This document shows, in pieces, positions 25,183-36,952 of a stretch of DNA of 64,000 nt (position 1 is the first letter of the stretch; each line of letters starts with the position of its first letter). The notes below the pieces were generated by a model. The model was given only the letters and a program-made list of their open reading frames with translations, was not told where the DNA came from and made no database searches. The DNA is from Diprion similis (taxonomy: Eukaryota; Arthropoda; Insecta; Hymenoptera; Diprionidae). The DNA is taken from NCBI RefSeq assembly GCF_021155765.1, contig NC_060110.1, forward strand, positions 11,469,501 to 11,533,500, read 5' to 3'. Position numbers and translations under genes: made by a program.

Positions 25183-28100
25183 TTACGTTTGTAACTGCTT
25201 GCTTCCACTCAGCACAATGTATGGAGATTGTGTTTCTTTCTGCTTGGCTTGCAATAGATTAAGTGTTCCTAGTGGAGTATCAGTAGAAGACATCCGCTTC
25301 ATCAATACTTCTTGCTCGGATTTCTTCATTCTCTTTTCAACCTAGTTATGAAAAGTATTATGATACATGGTATGAAATTATCGTCGATAGGTACATATAA
25401 TTGTATTACGTATTGCATTCAAATTCGGATAGCTAACAAATTTATTGCAGCGCCACAAAACAATAACGATCGTAAATGAAATGCTGAAATGATTTTCCTA
25501 TTATAAATTTATAAAGCTTGATATTATAAGCACGCGCTATTCTATTGATAGATTAAAATATTTTTCACTATACCTTGTTCTTCCCAGGACCTTTACCATG
25601 AAATTTATGAGAGAGATATCGGAATGCTTCTTTGGCACTCAAGACGTGCCCATCATCATCGATGTATTCCAACTTGACATTGGGCTTAAATCCGTCTCGT
25701 TCTTTGAATTCGGAAGTTGGCCCATTAAACCTATCTCTTCTGCCAAACTTGTCATCGTCCCTGCATTGATGAAATAATTAATTAATTAGAATCTTGTAAA
25801 AACATTTACACATTAAAAACAAATCAAATGGGTACAAATGTACAGAGAACAAAACTGAAAATGATAGTATATTGGCTCAATATATCAAATATAGTACTTA
25901 CCCATAAGTTTTATCTTCAATAGAATAATTTTGTGCTTGTAAATGAGCAAAACGGGATGCAGAAGGTCGATTAGTATCCTCTTTTTGTAAATAACCTTTA
26001 CTCATTGCAAGTCTTAGAGCACCGCCTACACCCTGTCCAAGCGAAGGTTCTGCATCCAAAATTGCAGCTTCCAGTGTTATTGGCTCAGCTGCAGCTTCAT
26101 CTTTGAGGTAGGGGTAAATTTTGAGATTTTATTCAAATACTGATAAGGCATAAAGACAGTTAATAATTAAACAATTATCGACAAAGGAAGTCAAACATTA
26201 GTCAAGTAAATGCATTTTTACCTATTTTTACTGTATTCCAAGCTCCACGGCCATCAGCGTCTTCTCCATCATCTACCGTTTCATCTTTGATCCCCTCAGC
26301 CTCAAAGTCCTGATCAACATGATGAACTGTTGCAATACTTGTTATACATTCACAGATTTTTGATCTTTAATTATTAGAAACACGTTACCATGAGTTCTTG
26401 AACATTTTCTTCCCTGTTTCCAGCAAGCCCGTAAGTTGGAATGTCTCCTAATGTTCTACAAAATTCAGCAGTCGCATTGAGTACAATATTACCAACTTGA
26501 TTTTCATTTGAATTGTCAATCTCTTGTTTTATTGTTTGAGCAACTTTTTCTACCCCAGATTGACGTGCTAGTTTCACACGTTGTGCTTTTTTTAACGCCA
26601 ACTGCCATTCGAGTTCTCTGTCATCATCTTCAATTTTAACACCCGACAAGTCTTCGCTTGGATCTGAATTCCAAGGAAAATATAATTTATTTAAATTGAA
26701 TTAAAGAAAGTGGGAATTATAAATTGAAAAATAAATTTACTTTCTGTATCGTCGACATCCATAATAAGATTTTCAGGATCTTCATGGTTCTTCTTTTCTT
26801 TGTGTCTTGGATTCCGACGACTACCTAAATCTCTGAGATAATCAGTTGTATCAGGAACAAGATCGTCTGCCTTTAACATCTTTTTCTGTCTGATTTTTCG
26901 TATCTAAAAGTTACAATTAATGTAAATCATACACTAAACACGACATAAAATGTTCAGATAATTTTTTTTTCGCATCAGGTTTCATTAATTTGTAGCTTTA
27001 TCGCAGTATCAAGTCATATGATCTATTTTTTCCCATTTATCATGACTTTAAAACGAAAAATTGTATAGAACGGCCTGAATTATTAGAATAAGTTGCGGTA
27101 AAAGGTTCGAATGTTAGATACCATCTTACTTTTTTCTTAGGTTTTTTAAACTTTGCCAACTCTGCATCAGTGTAATATTCGCTAGCTAACTGTAGCTCCG
27201 GCATCCTCAGTGTTTCCAACTTTTTGTTAGCTAGGCGGTGTTTTACAATTTCAGATTGTCGTTGTTTTCGTTCTTTAGCATTATCATAACCAATTGCAAA
27301 ACTTTCCTTCTTCTGTCCATCTATCTCTTCATCATATTTGTCTAGAACCGTTTTCACTGGGAAACCAAACTCATCAAAATTATCTTCATCATATGCATCG
27401 TATCCAGGCTTTTTAGTTTTATTCAAATTACTACGTGAATAACGCTCTTCGTCCAGCATATTCACGTTTACTAGTACATCTTCATGCTCATCTAAAACTG
27501 CCTGATCTTTGAGGGTCAGTACAAGAGTCTTGCCTTCCTCAAACGTATCCTGTAATTAAAAGCATATTAAATTTCGATTCAATCATTACATGTGATTAAC
27601 AAAATAATTGCAATATTTCATGGAACATGACTATATTAAATGTACAAGTGCTACATTTGAAACTCTAATCAATCCTCATTATGTTGAAGACTTTTCAATT
27701 CTACAAAATACATCAAACCTTACCATGTCATGTTCGACTTTGAGCCCTCGTAAATCTTTATTCGAATAGGCTGAACGGCGTTCACTTTGAACCTCTTCCT
27801 CAACGAGAGTACCTATACCGAACTCTTCGTCCAACTGATCCAACATTTTTGCCTGAATAATAGAATTAGAAATAATCTTTGAATGGTTACATGATCATGC
27901 TTGATTTTCCAGCATGAAAGTTTTCAAATACACATTACTACTAATATAATACAAGAGTGGTTGGCTCTACTTCCGAGCGTCAGGATCATTTTGAAATATA
28001 ACATAAAACACAAATTAATTATTTTGATATTATTTTATAACAATTTTAATTTTGAAATTCAAGGTGCTGGTATAAGTTGAAATAATGCCCTTAAGCTTTG

Positions 28101-29078
28101 AGTCAAGTACTCTGCATTTACCCTTTCATCAGCCTTCTTTTTTTCCAACTGAAGGCGACGATTTTTTTGCACCCAAGCCTTGGCGTCATCATCTGAATCG
28201 CTTTCACCCAATGTCTTGAGTTTTGAGAGATTGGATTCAATCTGTCGTTTTTCCTTCTGAGTGTTCAGTCTATCTTTGATCTTTTGCGTTTTTACTTTAT
28301 CGTTAGTATTTGGTGCTGGCTTGTGGTAAAATTCTCCCAAATCATCTTTGATCTTGTTAGGATCATCAACGGAGGTAGTACTGGTCTCTAAAGGTTTTAG
28401 ACCAAGCTTTGCTCGTAACTTATTTGTTTCTTCGATAGACAACGATGTCTGTGCTGCTCCTCCTTTGGATGGAGATACACTCCTTGGACGAGATATTTCA
28501 GGAGGTGGTGGAGGCGTCAGTGCATGTGATATTCTTGATATTTTTGGGGGTGGTGGAGCGCTAACAATTTCGACTATAAAGACAAAAGGTTAGTTTTTTA
28601 GTAAATGATATCGGTACGCAGTATATATATACGTTAAATTTGCAAGTATAACATATAAAATTACAAACTAGTTTAACTCAATAGCGCAATAATCTTTATT
28701 AATGGACTCCGATTAGAATAGGAGTTCTCTGAAATGTACGACGCGAAGATTACATAGCAAAAAATGTATGTAAGAGCTAATACAGCTTCAGGGTAGCCTT
28801 GAATAATCAGTTTTAAATCTACGCACGTTTAGATTTTTTCGTGAAGGTTTGGTACCTTTAAAGGTGTAGGAAAATCGTTATGTTTACGTAGGAAAAAACT
28901 AAAAGAGGTTAGTACCATCGCTGTCGTGATCCTTGCGTTCTCTTCTTTTATGTTTTTTATGATGCCTATGTTTGTCGACTTTTTCACGTTCTATAGAGTG
29001 CGATCTAGAACGGCTGCGATGACGTTTTTTCTTAGTTTCACGAGTTTTTTCAGTCTTGTGCCGCTTATTAGAACCCAT
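25183..29078 (-). CDS. SART1: SART1, U4/U6.U5 tri-snRNP-associated protein (Snu66)
   Basis: Ten coding exons in translation order: 28916-29078, 28122-28573, 27724-27852, 27130-27549, 26741-26903, 26389-26663, 26222-26309, 25902-26100, 25574-25760, 25183-25341. The total is 2235 nt (744 aa; human about 800). The N-terminus is a Lys/Arg/His-rich RS-like tail ([13 protein letters not shown]), then a Pro-rich run. Family blocks follow: [77 protein letters not shown] and SSTDTPLGT...[14 protein letters not shown]1 recruits the tri-snRNP during spliceosome assembly in the nucleus. Reading through, the last exon ends QLQT then TAA at 25183. That TAA overlaps a strong donor (AAAC|GTAAGT), so a short extra 3' exon is possible, as human SART1 continues a few residues further. 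Confidence 0.94.
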
Positions 29079-29683
29079 TTCTTTAATTTTAATACTTTAA
29101 CCTAAAAATTTCACAGAACGTCGAACTTCGTAGAGTACTCAGAGTAGTTGACAATAAGATATACAACAGAAAAGAAAATGTGTTCCTCTGATGTGTTCGT
29201 AAAATCAGTAGCTGTCCAAGTAGGCGACTAACTAGTTTTAATTTTCCCCGCATGGTAGCGTTTCATGTCCAATGACGATCCGCCAGTCCTGTTCTGAGCC
29301 ATCAGATGCTATCAGATTCGCCAATTTCGAAGGGCTGTAATTCGCAAACAACATATCTCTTGTCAGAAATATTCATGCACAAATTACACCAAGCCAGTCA
29401 ATCCGAATTTTCAGTCTAGATTCTAGATGTCAAATTTGATTTCTTCCACGTAACTATTTCGTTTGATAAGATCCGATAGTTCTTATGTGTCTTTTATCTA
29501 TGTATACAGACTATACTAGATCAGAAAAAGGTGAACTGAGGGGTGAATTCACCTGTTAAACAATATTCTACGGAATGCCCCAATAATATGATGAACAAAA
29601 ACCTCAGAAGTGCGAAACAGCTGAAGTTGATGTGCAGTGAAAGTGTACGGTTCATCTTCAGTAGCTGTAAAAGTTACGTTTAC
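29079..29683. other. SART1 upstream region with half-MITE relic
   Basis: This holds the SART1 promoter and 5' UTR. Around 29410-29460 it also has a degenerate single arm of the palindrome found in SLY1 intron 6 (shared TCTAGAT, TTGATT.CTTCCACGTAACT). No gene is supported. Confidence 0.4.
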
Positions 29684-30380
29684 AATCTACCAGCATTGAT
29701 CGTTTTCCAAAACTGCACTCATTTGATATGAAAGCCTTTTTTAACCTTAAGTCGGATTTCAGATCTATTTCCGATTTGAAGATAATTTTCAAGTAATGAA
29801 TATGTTTCCCAAATCATGCTGCCATTGAGAGTTACACTATCAAAAATTCTGTAAACGTGCATTGTTAAATAAATCAATACAAAATCTGCGTTGATGCAGT
29901 TTATTTCAGCTGCTCGTTACTTGATAATGAATTTTCATTTGACGCATAAATAAAGAAATTACGCGGATTCTACGAAATCGCAATAGTAAATTCTTAGAAT
30001 TTGTGCCATTTCTTTGTTGCTGCGTCAAATGAAACTGTGTGGGAGTGTTTTTGTTCAGAATTACGTATAGAATGAGGGTGTTAGCCCTTTTTTGCATTTG
30101 AGATACGTGGACATCGATATTTTTGATCATACACACAACAACGTCGAAATCGTCGACTGGGGCAGCGTTGGTTAACTAGGGCATCCCCTTAAGTTCATCA
30201 ATAGCCGAAAGCAAAAAAAAAAAAAAGAAAAAGAAAGAGAATATCAATTTTGGAAACTTGCACATTGCCCATTAGTCTTTTAACACCAACCAATTTTCTG
30301 TCTAACGCTCTTCTGGTGCTATTGAGAATAGCGTCGATGCACTGTGCGTCGAAAGTCCTGTAAATAGTTGTGCGATCATT
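29684..30380 (-). pseudogene. Decayed carboxylesterase copy (fifth member of the array)
   Basis: 29684-29850 matches the last exon of the downstream esterases base by base with many changes. Translated on the minus strand it keeps LNGSMIWE, NYLQIGNRSE and KKGFH, but then has an in-frame stop just before VQFWK. About 29851-29930 aligns to the last intron and the end of exon 7. About 30300-30380 aligns to the start of exon 4 plus its acceptor (CCTGTAAATAGTTGTGCGAT versus CCTGTAAATAATTGTGTGAT in copy A). The stretch between is missing or unrecognisable, so this is an internally deleted, non-coding remnant of the same family. Confidence 0.72.
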
Positions 30381-30610
30381 TCGTGGTGTAGAGAGCTAAC
30401 AACACTGTTGAATCCAGTACAGTGAAAATAATTCATTAATTAAATCAATATAGTATATTGTGTAGCTAGTGCGTGAAGCAGGCGATATCTGAAGAGTGTG
30501 GAGTTTGCTGCACGAGCCGACAGAGGCAAACCAACGTCGAATTGTATAGAGTGCCGCGCGCGAGGCAAGGCGAGGTCCGGGGGCGCGAGGTGACAAGAAT
30601 ACGCTGCACC

Positions 30611-30794
30611 GAGAAATAGAGCATATCGAATGTGCGCATGCGCTACGAATCTTCCGCACCGGGAAATAGAGCTTATCGAATGTGCACATGCGCTACGAAT
30701 CTTCCGCACCGGGAAATAGAGCATATCGAATGTGCGCATGCGCTACGAATCTTCCGCACCGGGAAATAGAGCATATCGAATGCGCGCATGCGCC
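30611..30794. repeat. 50-bp minisatellite, four units, each with an NRF1/EWG-like palindrome
   Basis: Units start at 30611, 30661, 30711 and 30761 (the last is partial, about 34 bp). The full unit is GGGAAATAGAGCATATCGAA followed by TGTGCGCATGCGCTACGAAT and CTTCCGCACC. Each unit carries TGCGCATGCGC or a one- or two-base variant, which is the binding consensus of NRF1 (Erect wing in flies). The block lies in a locally GC-rich stretch (30480-30800) just left of the duplicated esterase unit. Confidence 0.85.
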
Positions 30795-31205
30795 AACTCT
30801 ATTATACAGGAATAAGGCACTTGACGCACGCTACACGACCCTCGAAAATGACACTTTTCATGCAGATGTTACAAAAAAGAATAAACGTTCGAATATACAC
30901 AGTACGTACGACAATTATGATTGTAACTTAATTACATAGATGGTTGATCGACTTACTCGCACTCATACTCGTTAGGCAAAGTCGCATGCACATATACGTT
31001 GCTTGGAAGGTGGCGGGGGCCAGCAATTAATTTTGAAATCGGTCAGGATATAATAAGTATCATAATTTAAGTACGTACGTCGAAGTGGACGTCCCTTATA
31101 TATATTTTTACCACATCCCTTTTATTCCCCCTTACGAGTAGCCTGTGATTCAATACTTCAAATAAAAAAATCAAGGGTATGGATGAGCGGCTGTGATATC
31201 TTAAT

Positions 31206-34200
31206 CTATAATGTACCAGCGTAGAACTTTTTCCAAAACTGCATTCGCTCTTCGTGAAAACCACTTTTAACCTCAACTCTAGCATCGGATCCATTTCCGA
31301 TCTGAAGATATTTTTTACCCGATGAGTATGGTTCCCAAATCACGTTGCCATTCAGAGCTGCAGTAGTCGGCAACCTGAAACATGTTTCATCGTTGAATAT
31401 AGTTATCAAACAAGAAGTGGCGATGCGATTGGTTTCACCTGCTCGTAGCTTGATATTCACCCATTCGTAGCAAACGACGTCCATAGCTCTACCATTGCAT
31501 CAACAATTCTCAAGTCAGTTTCAGTGAATTCAGTGCCTGGAGGTCCAAACATTTCCTTTGGTCCAGGAAGGAGATAATTCAAATCGTCACTGTGTGCTAC
31601 ACCCAAATCCTCTGCGTTACCTCCACTATAATAGTAGCTGTAGCTGAAAGCACCCCTGTAGTCAAAAGCGCATAGGTAAACCGGATTCTTGTACGCTGCA
31701 TCTGCTACATGCTGCTCAATTTCTTGATAGACGGGATAAATATACAAAGCGTCAGTAATGAGCTTCGTAAAGTGATTCAGTAGCTGAAAGCAAGACAGAG
31801 ATTAATATACTATTAAAAGCTTGCAGCAATCATCTTTCTGGCTTTGCAAGACCTACCGATCTTCTGTCAGCAGTTGGATCGTTTAAGTTATAGAACGACT
31901 TAACAGCAGCAGTGTAGGCTGCTGCATCAGGTGCCCAAGTGTCATATCTGAACATTTGTAGCAGGAAAGTCTCGACGCTGTTTAAAAATCTCTCAGCTAG
32001 ATCTGGCCTGTCGTAGTACTCTGAAAACGGGAACGGTACAAGTTGTATGAAAGAAGAAAAATAATACATTGCCCAACAAATGTGGAGTGCATGTCTGTGA
32101 TGGTGTCATCCGTGTAGAAACTTGACCAGTTTGCTTGGCTTCTAGCCAGAGCCAGATGAGTAGTATTTACCCGCCAGGTCGAAGTCGGCAAAGCTGAAAT
32201 CTCGATTTGGCAATAGAACGGCACTAGGCAACATTTCGTTACACCCTATTCTGGAATTGGACACTTTTTCTGCCCATCAACCGGCTAAAAATAAGAAAAA
32301 CTGGACAGGATTAAATTTCTACTTGGGGAAGTATAGATGTACAGACAGATAGATGCTGGCGGAATGTAGGATTACGGTTTACTGATAAAAGATCCTACAA
32401 AGAGAATATATTCCCGGACAGCGCACTGCCTATCCTTTTATTCCATTAATATTGTACTAGCATTAGTGACAGAGAACAAAAAGCCCTCAAGTGTATCATC
32501 GTTTCCATATTAGCTTGTGACTAATCCTACCCTCTTCGCTTCACTAGGCTTCTGATAGCAACGGCAATACGCTGCCATATATATTATGTGATCTTGGATG
32601 AAGATGCCGGAAATGTGTGAGTGGGGTCCTGTATTCACGAGAAAGCGGTACATGCTATTTCGTGATGAGTCATTTCCTAACTGTAAGAAAGCGTGGACAA
32701 TGCTTGTCTGTTGTACATGCCATAAGCTGATTGTCTTGTGCTGCGTGACACAGACAAGCGGCGAGATTTTGGTTAGGGAAGATCTAGTTAACGTTGTCTA
32801 AAACAACGGTTGAGCATGTGATTACTGTTTATGAAAATATCCATTGATTCGTTTTGCGGTATGAATACTTGCCTGCTGTAACAACAAGTCCTTCATCCCG
32901 AGATGCGAGGGACATCCAAGGTATATCATGTTTTTTGCCGGCGGCGAGAAGATTCGCTGGACTATCCGTAAGCAACGCGCCTTCTACATCAGGCTCGATT
33001 ACTGGAATCCAGCTCAAGAAAGTGAATAATTTCATTTCCCTCAGCACGATCTCGGTATCGTACAGATATGACCCGTTGAAACTTCTTAGACAATCGAGAA
33101 GGATGGTCGACGTATCGGTTGAACAACCAAGGTATTCGCCCAACTTAGTTACGCGATGGGCAGCCACCGACCACGGTTCTGGAGCTATTGGGGTGACTGT
33201 TGATCCGCTTTGTGTAATGTACCTATGATAGAGTCCTGTAAATAATTGTGTGATTATTTTCCAGGCTAGTAATAATAACGAATTCACCGAAGTGAAAGTG
33301 AATTCAGCATGAACGTGGAGATCCAGCAAAACCGGCACTTTTGACGTAATTATGAGCTATCCATGACTCGTTTATTACAGAAGGATCATCATGTATCGGC
33401 TGGACCTCCTCACCTTTTGTCAACGGAGATAACGTTAAAAATTGAATGTTAATGGCTGCCGAACTTCCACCAAAGATTGTGACTTGATCGGGATCGCCAC
33501 CAAAATACTTGATGTTTTCTTGGGTCCATTTCAAAGCTTGAACTATGTCTTTCAATTGATTGTTTCCCGGTGATACTTCGTCACCCGTAGTCAAAAATCC
33601 TAGTATTCCAAAACGATAATTGGGGACGAGGAGCACTACGTCCTTATCAAGAAGGAACCGTGGACTCCATCGCTCAGGAGTGCTCGTTCCACATTTGAAT
33701 CGTCCACCATAGATGTAGACCATCACTGGGAGTAACGTCGAATTTTCGGTCGACGGAATCTACGAACATGTATCAAAATGATGTCCTTTTGTTTATCAAC
33801 TCTAACATCGAGTAAAGTGTTGCAATAACTCTAACAAGAATAAAAAACTATCTATCGGAATTCTTTGATAATACGCTATCATGGAAAGCAAGAAACTTGA
33901 CGTAAACTACGAATATCGCTATTTGCCGTTTCCCCAAGTGTGTTGTTCAAAACAACGATCGACGAAACATGAGTCTAATGCCGGAGCATAGATTAGATGA
34001 TTTTTTTAGCTCAAAACTCTTTTCGAACCGTGTACTCTCAGATTCGGACATCGTAAGAGAATTGGGGTTTTGTTTTTATTCACGAACCGGATATTTCCTC
34101 CGTAACAATACATAAAAAAGAAACGAAATAAATGACGGCGCTGTTGCAAAAAAGTTTCTGAGCCAGTTTAAGCGTATTGACATCGTTCTGAAATAAAACG

Positions 34201-36952
34201 TGTCTTACAACGTTTTCAACGGAACAATGTCAGAAGACTTCCAGGCAAGATATGAATTTTTCAACATTGGCTTGGTGTTGTCTGATGCATGTGATTTTTC
34301 GCACTCACAACATATTCTTCGTCTCACTTATCTGGAAGCATCTTCATTTCATTCGACTAAACAGCGTCTCGTGATTCGCACGTATTGTCTCATTCCCTGA
34401 ATCCTAACCTTTACTTCAATTTCTGCACTCACTCACACTCGCTCTGATCATTCCACTTCACTTCCTATCAATCTTCTGAACTGTACACTTCTTTTTCACC
34501 TTTCAAACCTATCGCCTCACAATAAACACGAAACTTAGATTTTAATCATACCCAGATTCATTCAACCCTACTTTGCGACTTCCTCGTAATTAACGTGATG
34601 TAAAAGTGAATAATTGAACTCAAGATCGTTACGCTGTCATTTTTCGTTTTTTCACATGAACTTTTTTCCACGTGTTTCAAAGTCGTAAAAAAATCTTACA
34701 GTTATCCGACAGATTCGAATTGGTTGCACTTCACATTCTGTCCAGTGTATATTACACAGTGATCGTAAACAAAGTTCTTTACGCTCGTTAATTGTACAAC
34801 TTTCCTGCCTAGGTGGCAAAGAGGAAGTAATGGCAACACTACTTCCAGTAAAAAGTAAAGAGCGACGCAACGCGATAGCATACCCGTGGAGTATAAATAT
34901 TGAGATAAAGGCAGTCTTCGTCCCCAAAGAGCTCGTATTCCCGTTGAATGCACGCGTTGGGATTACTGCCAGCGTCTAGAATCCCATTCCAAGGACCAGC
35001 CGGTACAGCTTGCTTAAACCTGGATCAGAAGAACGGAAATCTGGTTTGTCCCATAACTTCGTTCGGCTGTTCAATTTTCTTAACGTTGAAACTGCCAATC
35101 GTGATGCCAAGGTGCTTTACCTCAATTAACATGGTATCTAACTTCAGTGACTTGAGTTCTTTACTTGAATGTCTTATGAATTGAGTCAAATCCAATCATT
35201 TTCCACCATCGATGAAAGAAAAACATTCGAACTCGTGCAAAGTGGGATTTTTTATTAAGGTCGCTCAGTCAGGCATTATTTGTGCCCGAGAAATAGCTTG
35301 GCCATCGGAGAGCCAACTTTGGAAAGGGTTCCAACAGTTACACTGCTATCTACCCAAAATTTTCGGTTTCTGGCACCTGAGTTTTCGGCAGCCAAAATTC
35401 ATGCAACTTTTCCGGATTGGAAAGTCATACCAACAAAAACAACATGATCATTATATTTGTCTTAAATCTTTCGACCGACAAATGAATTGAATTCCAATTC
35501 ACCGAAAATCGGGATCGCCGTTCAATATCCATCGGCCAAATTAATAAAAAACAACTGGGCTTTCCATTCATTCATTAATTATTCATTTATTTGTCATATC
35601 TCATACAGAGGTCATGAGTGTGAAAACCCGAAATAGCGATGAAAATACCTCTGTAGCATAAAAAAAAAATCGTACTAGCCAATATAGTGAACGTAAACAG
35701 AGTCAAACATATATGCATATCACTAACTGATTGTGTGTAATTCCATTTTGTTCGTCTTATAGCCCCATTTTTTATAAATTGGAATCAAATACACTGGCAG
35801 GTCAAACAGCAGTACCCCACCCAGCAGTAAAATATCTAGCTATCATCACCTGAGATTCTTAGTGATAAATTGTGACGTTTTAACGAACTGATAAAATTGA
35901 AACTTCTGATCCGCCGAAGACACCATCTTGAGCAAGCATTCGAAATTTTTGGCTTGCATTGAAGAATTTGAATCGAACATTATCTTTCAAAACAAGTTTT
36001 CGACGACCGTAACTCAATTCGACAATTTCTTGAAATTTGTTCCTTAAAAGTTTGAGTTCAGGTATAACTAATGATAACGCTGTTTTTGACAATACAACTT
36101 AATGATCCCGGGATATTATCGATTAAAAATTCTTACATTGTAAGGATTGCAATATTTTCGCAACTGAAAACTTGGAAATGGATAGCCAAACAGTCTTGAA
36201 CAAGATCAAATTAGGTATTTTCACATGGTGTAACAAAATCCGGAACGGCAAAAAAAAAAAATATGCCGAGGTTTTTGAGGGCGGTCGAGTTGGATTGTTC
36301 TAAAACAACAGTAACAAAAATTTTGCACAAGGAAACGTGGAGCACAAAATAGTATACGGAACGGAAATATTTTGTCCTCTTGTACTATTTCAGAATGCAA
36401 AATATAATGTAGACTGGTGGAATTTGTTTGAATTCTAACAAAACATCTTGTTACAATGAGTCTATATTTGACTAATGTTTGTCACTTGTATCCACAGAAT
36501 ATCATTTCGATACTTGACCAATGAAATATGGTTGTTGCGATAGCAGTATCAGTATCAGCAGTCGCTGAGTGACCTTGTATGAAAATCAAAGAACTGATGT
36601 ATAGTTAACCTACAGTAGATTGGTGATGGTTTGTTTCCGGTGTATGCGGAAACTGTTAATTTCTACACTAAGTTATTATGACAAACCTAAGATCCCCAAC
36701 TGGCGGCTCAGCAAACGGGATTCCCTTGAAGGCGAAGAATCTTCTACCGTGGTGTGTGACCATGTTTATACCTCTGAGTGTTCCCTGAGGTATCGTCGTT
36801 TCCGGACGAATCCAGTCTTCGCCCGCAGGAATCGCTCCATCTTTTATCGAAGTAATACCACAGTTTGCAAGACATGTGCTCAGGAAAAGTGCCTCCAACA
36901 GGTAGGCGGTTGCATTGTAACACGACAGCGAAGCGACCGTTTCGACAAACAT
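31206..36952 (-). CDS. Type-B carboxylesterase, copy A (catalytic motifs altered)
   Basis: Exons in translation order: 36687-36952, 34884-35019, 33414-33759, 32873-33235, 31857-32020, 31461-31783, 31206-31374; 1767 nt, 588 aa. Seen: an N-terminal hydrophobic signal or anchor segment (~15-35), then FAFKGIPFAEPPVGDLRF, GDEDCLYLNIYTP, the oxyanion loop written YGG instead of HGG, and PNYRFGILGF. The nucleophile elbow is F-GGSSA (Ser233), lacking the final Gly of GxSxG. The acid is Glu363 in RDEG. The His488 block reads HSDDLNYLL where the paralogues have HGDELLYLL. The joint from 32873 to 32020 uses a GC donor. A 39-codon esterase-like exon (32078-32193) lies in that intron and is left out because the shared phase-1 sites would give TAG. 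Using GTTGGG and an acceptor two bases further in, an alternative 626-aa model is possible. Substrate is unknown, and activity is doubtful. Confidence 0.72.
32068..32193 (-). other. Fossil or optional esterase exon inside copy A intron 4
   Basis: This stretch reads VNTTHLALARSQANWSSF, TDDTITDM in frame after the GC donor. It looks like the segment that follows the catalytic Glu in ordinary insect esterases. The acceptor is TTTCAG at 32194-32196. The natural donor (CAAT|GTATTA, exon end 32068) joined to the next exon (AG|TACTAC) makes TAG. Only a weak donor at 32077 paired with a CAGAG|TAC acceptor keeps frame. Confidence 0.5.

Noticed and set aside
33304-33413. Extension of esterase A exon 3 past SPLTKG
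   Set aside because: AAAG|GTGAGG is a clear donor, the paralogues split at the same point, and the following exon restores the family sequence.
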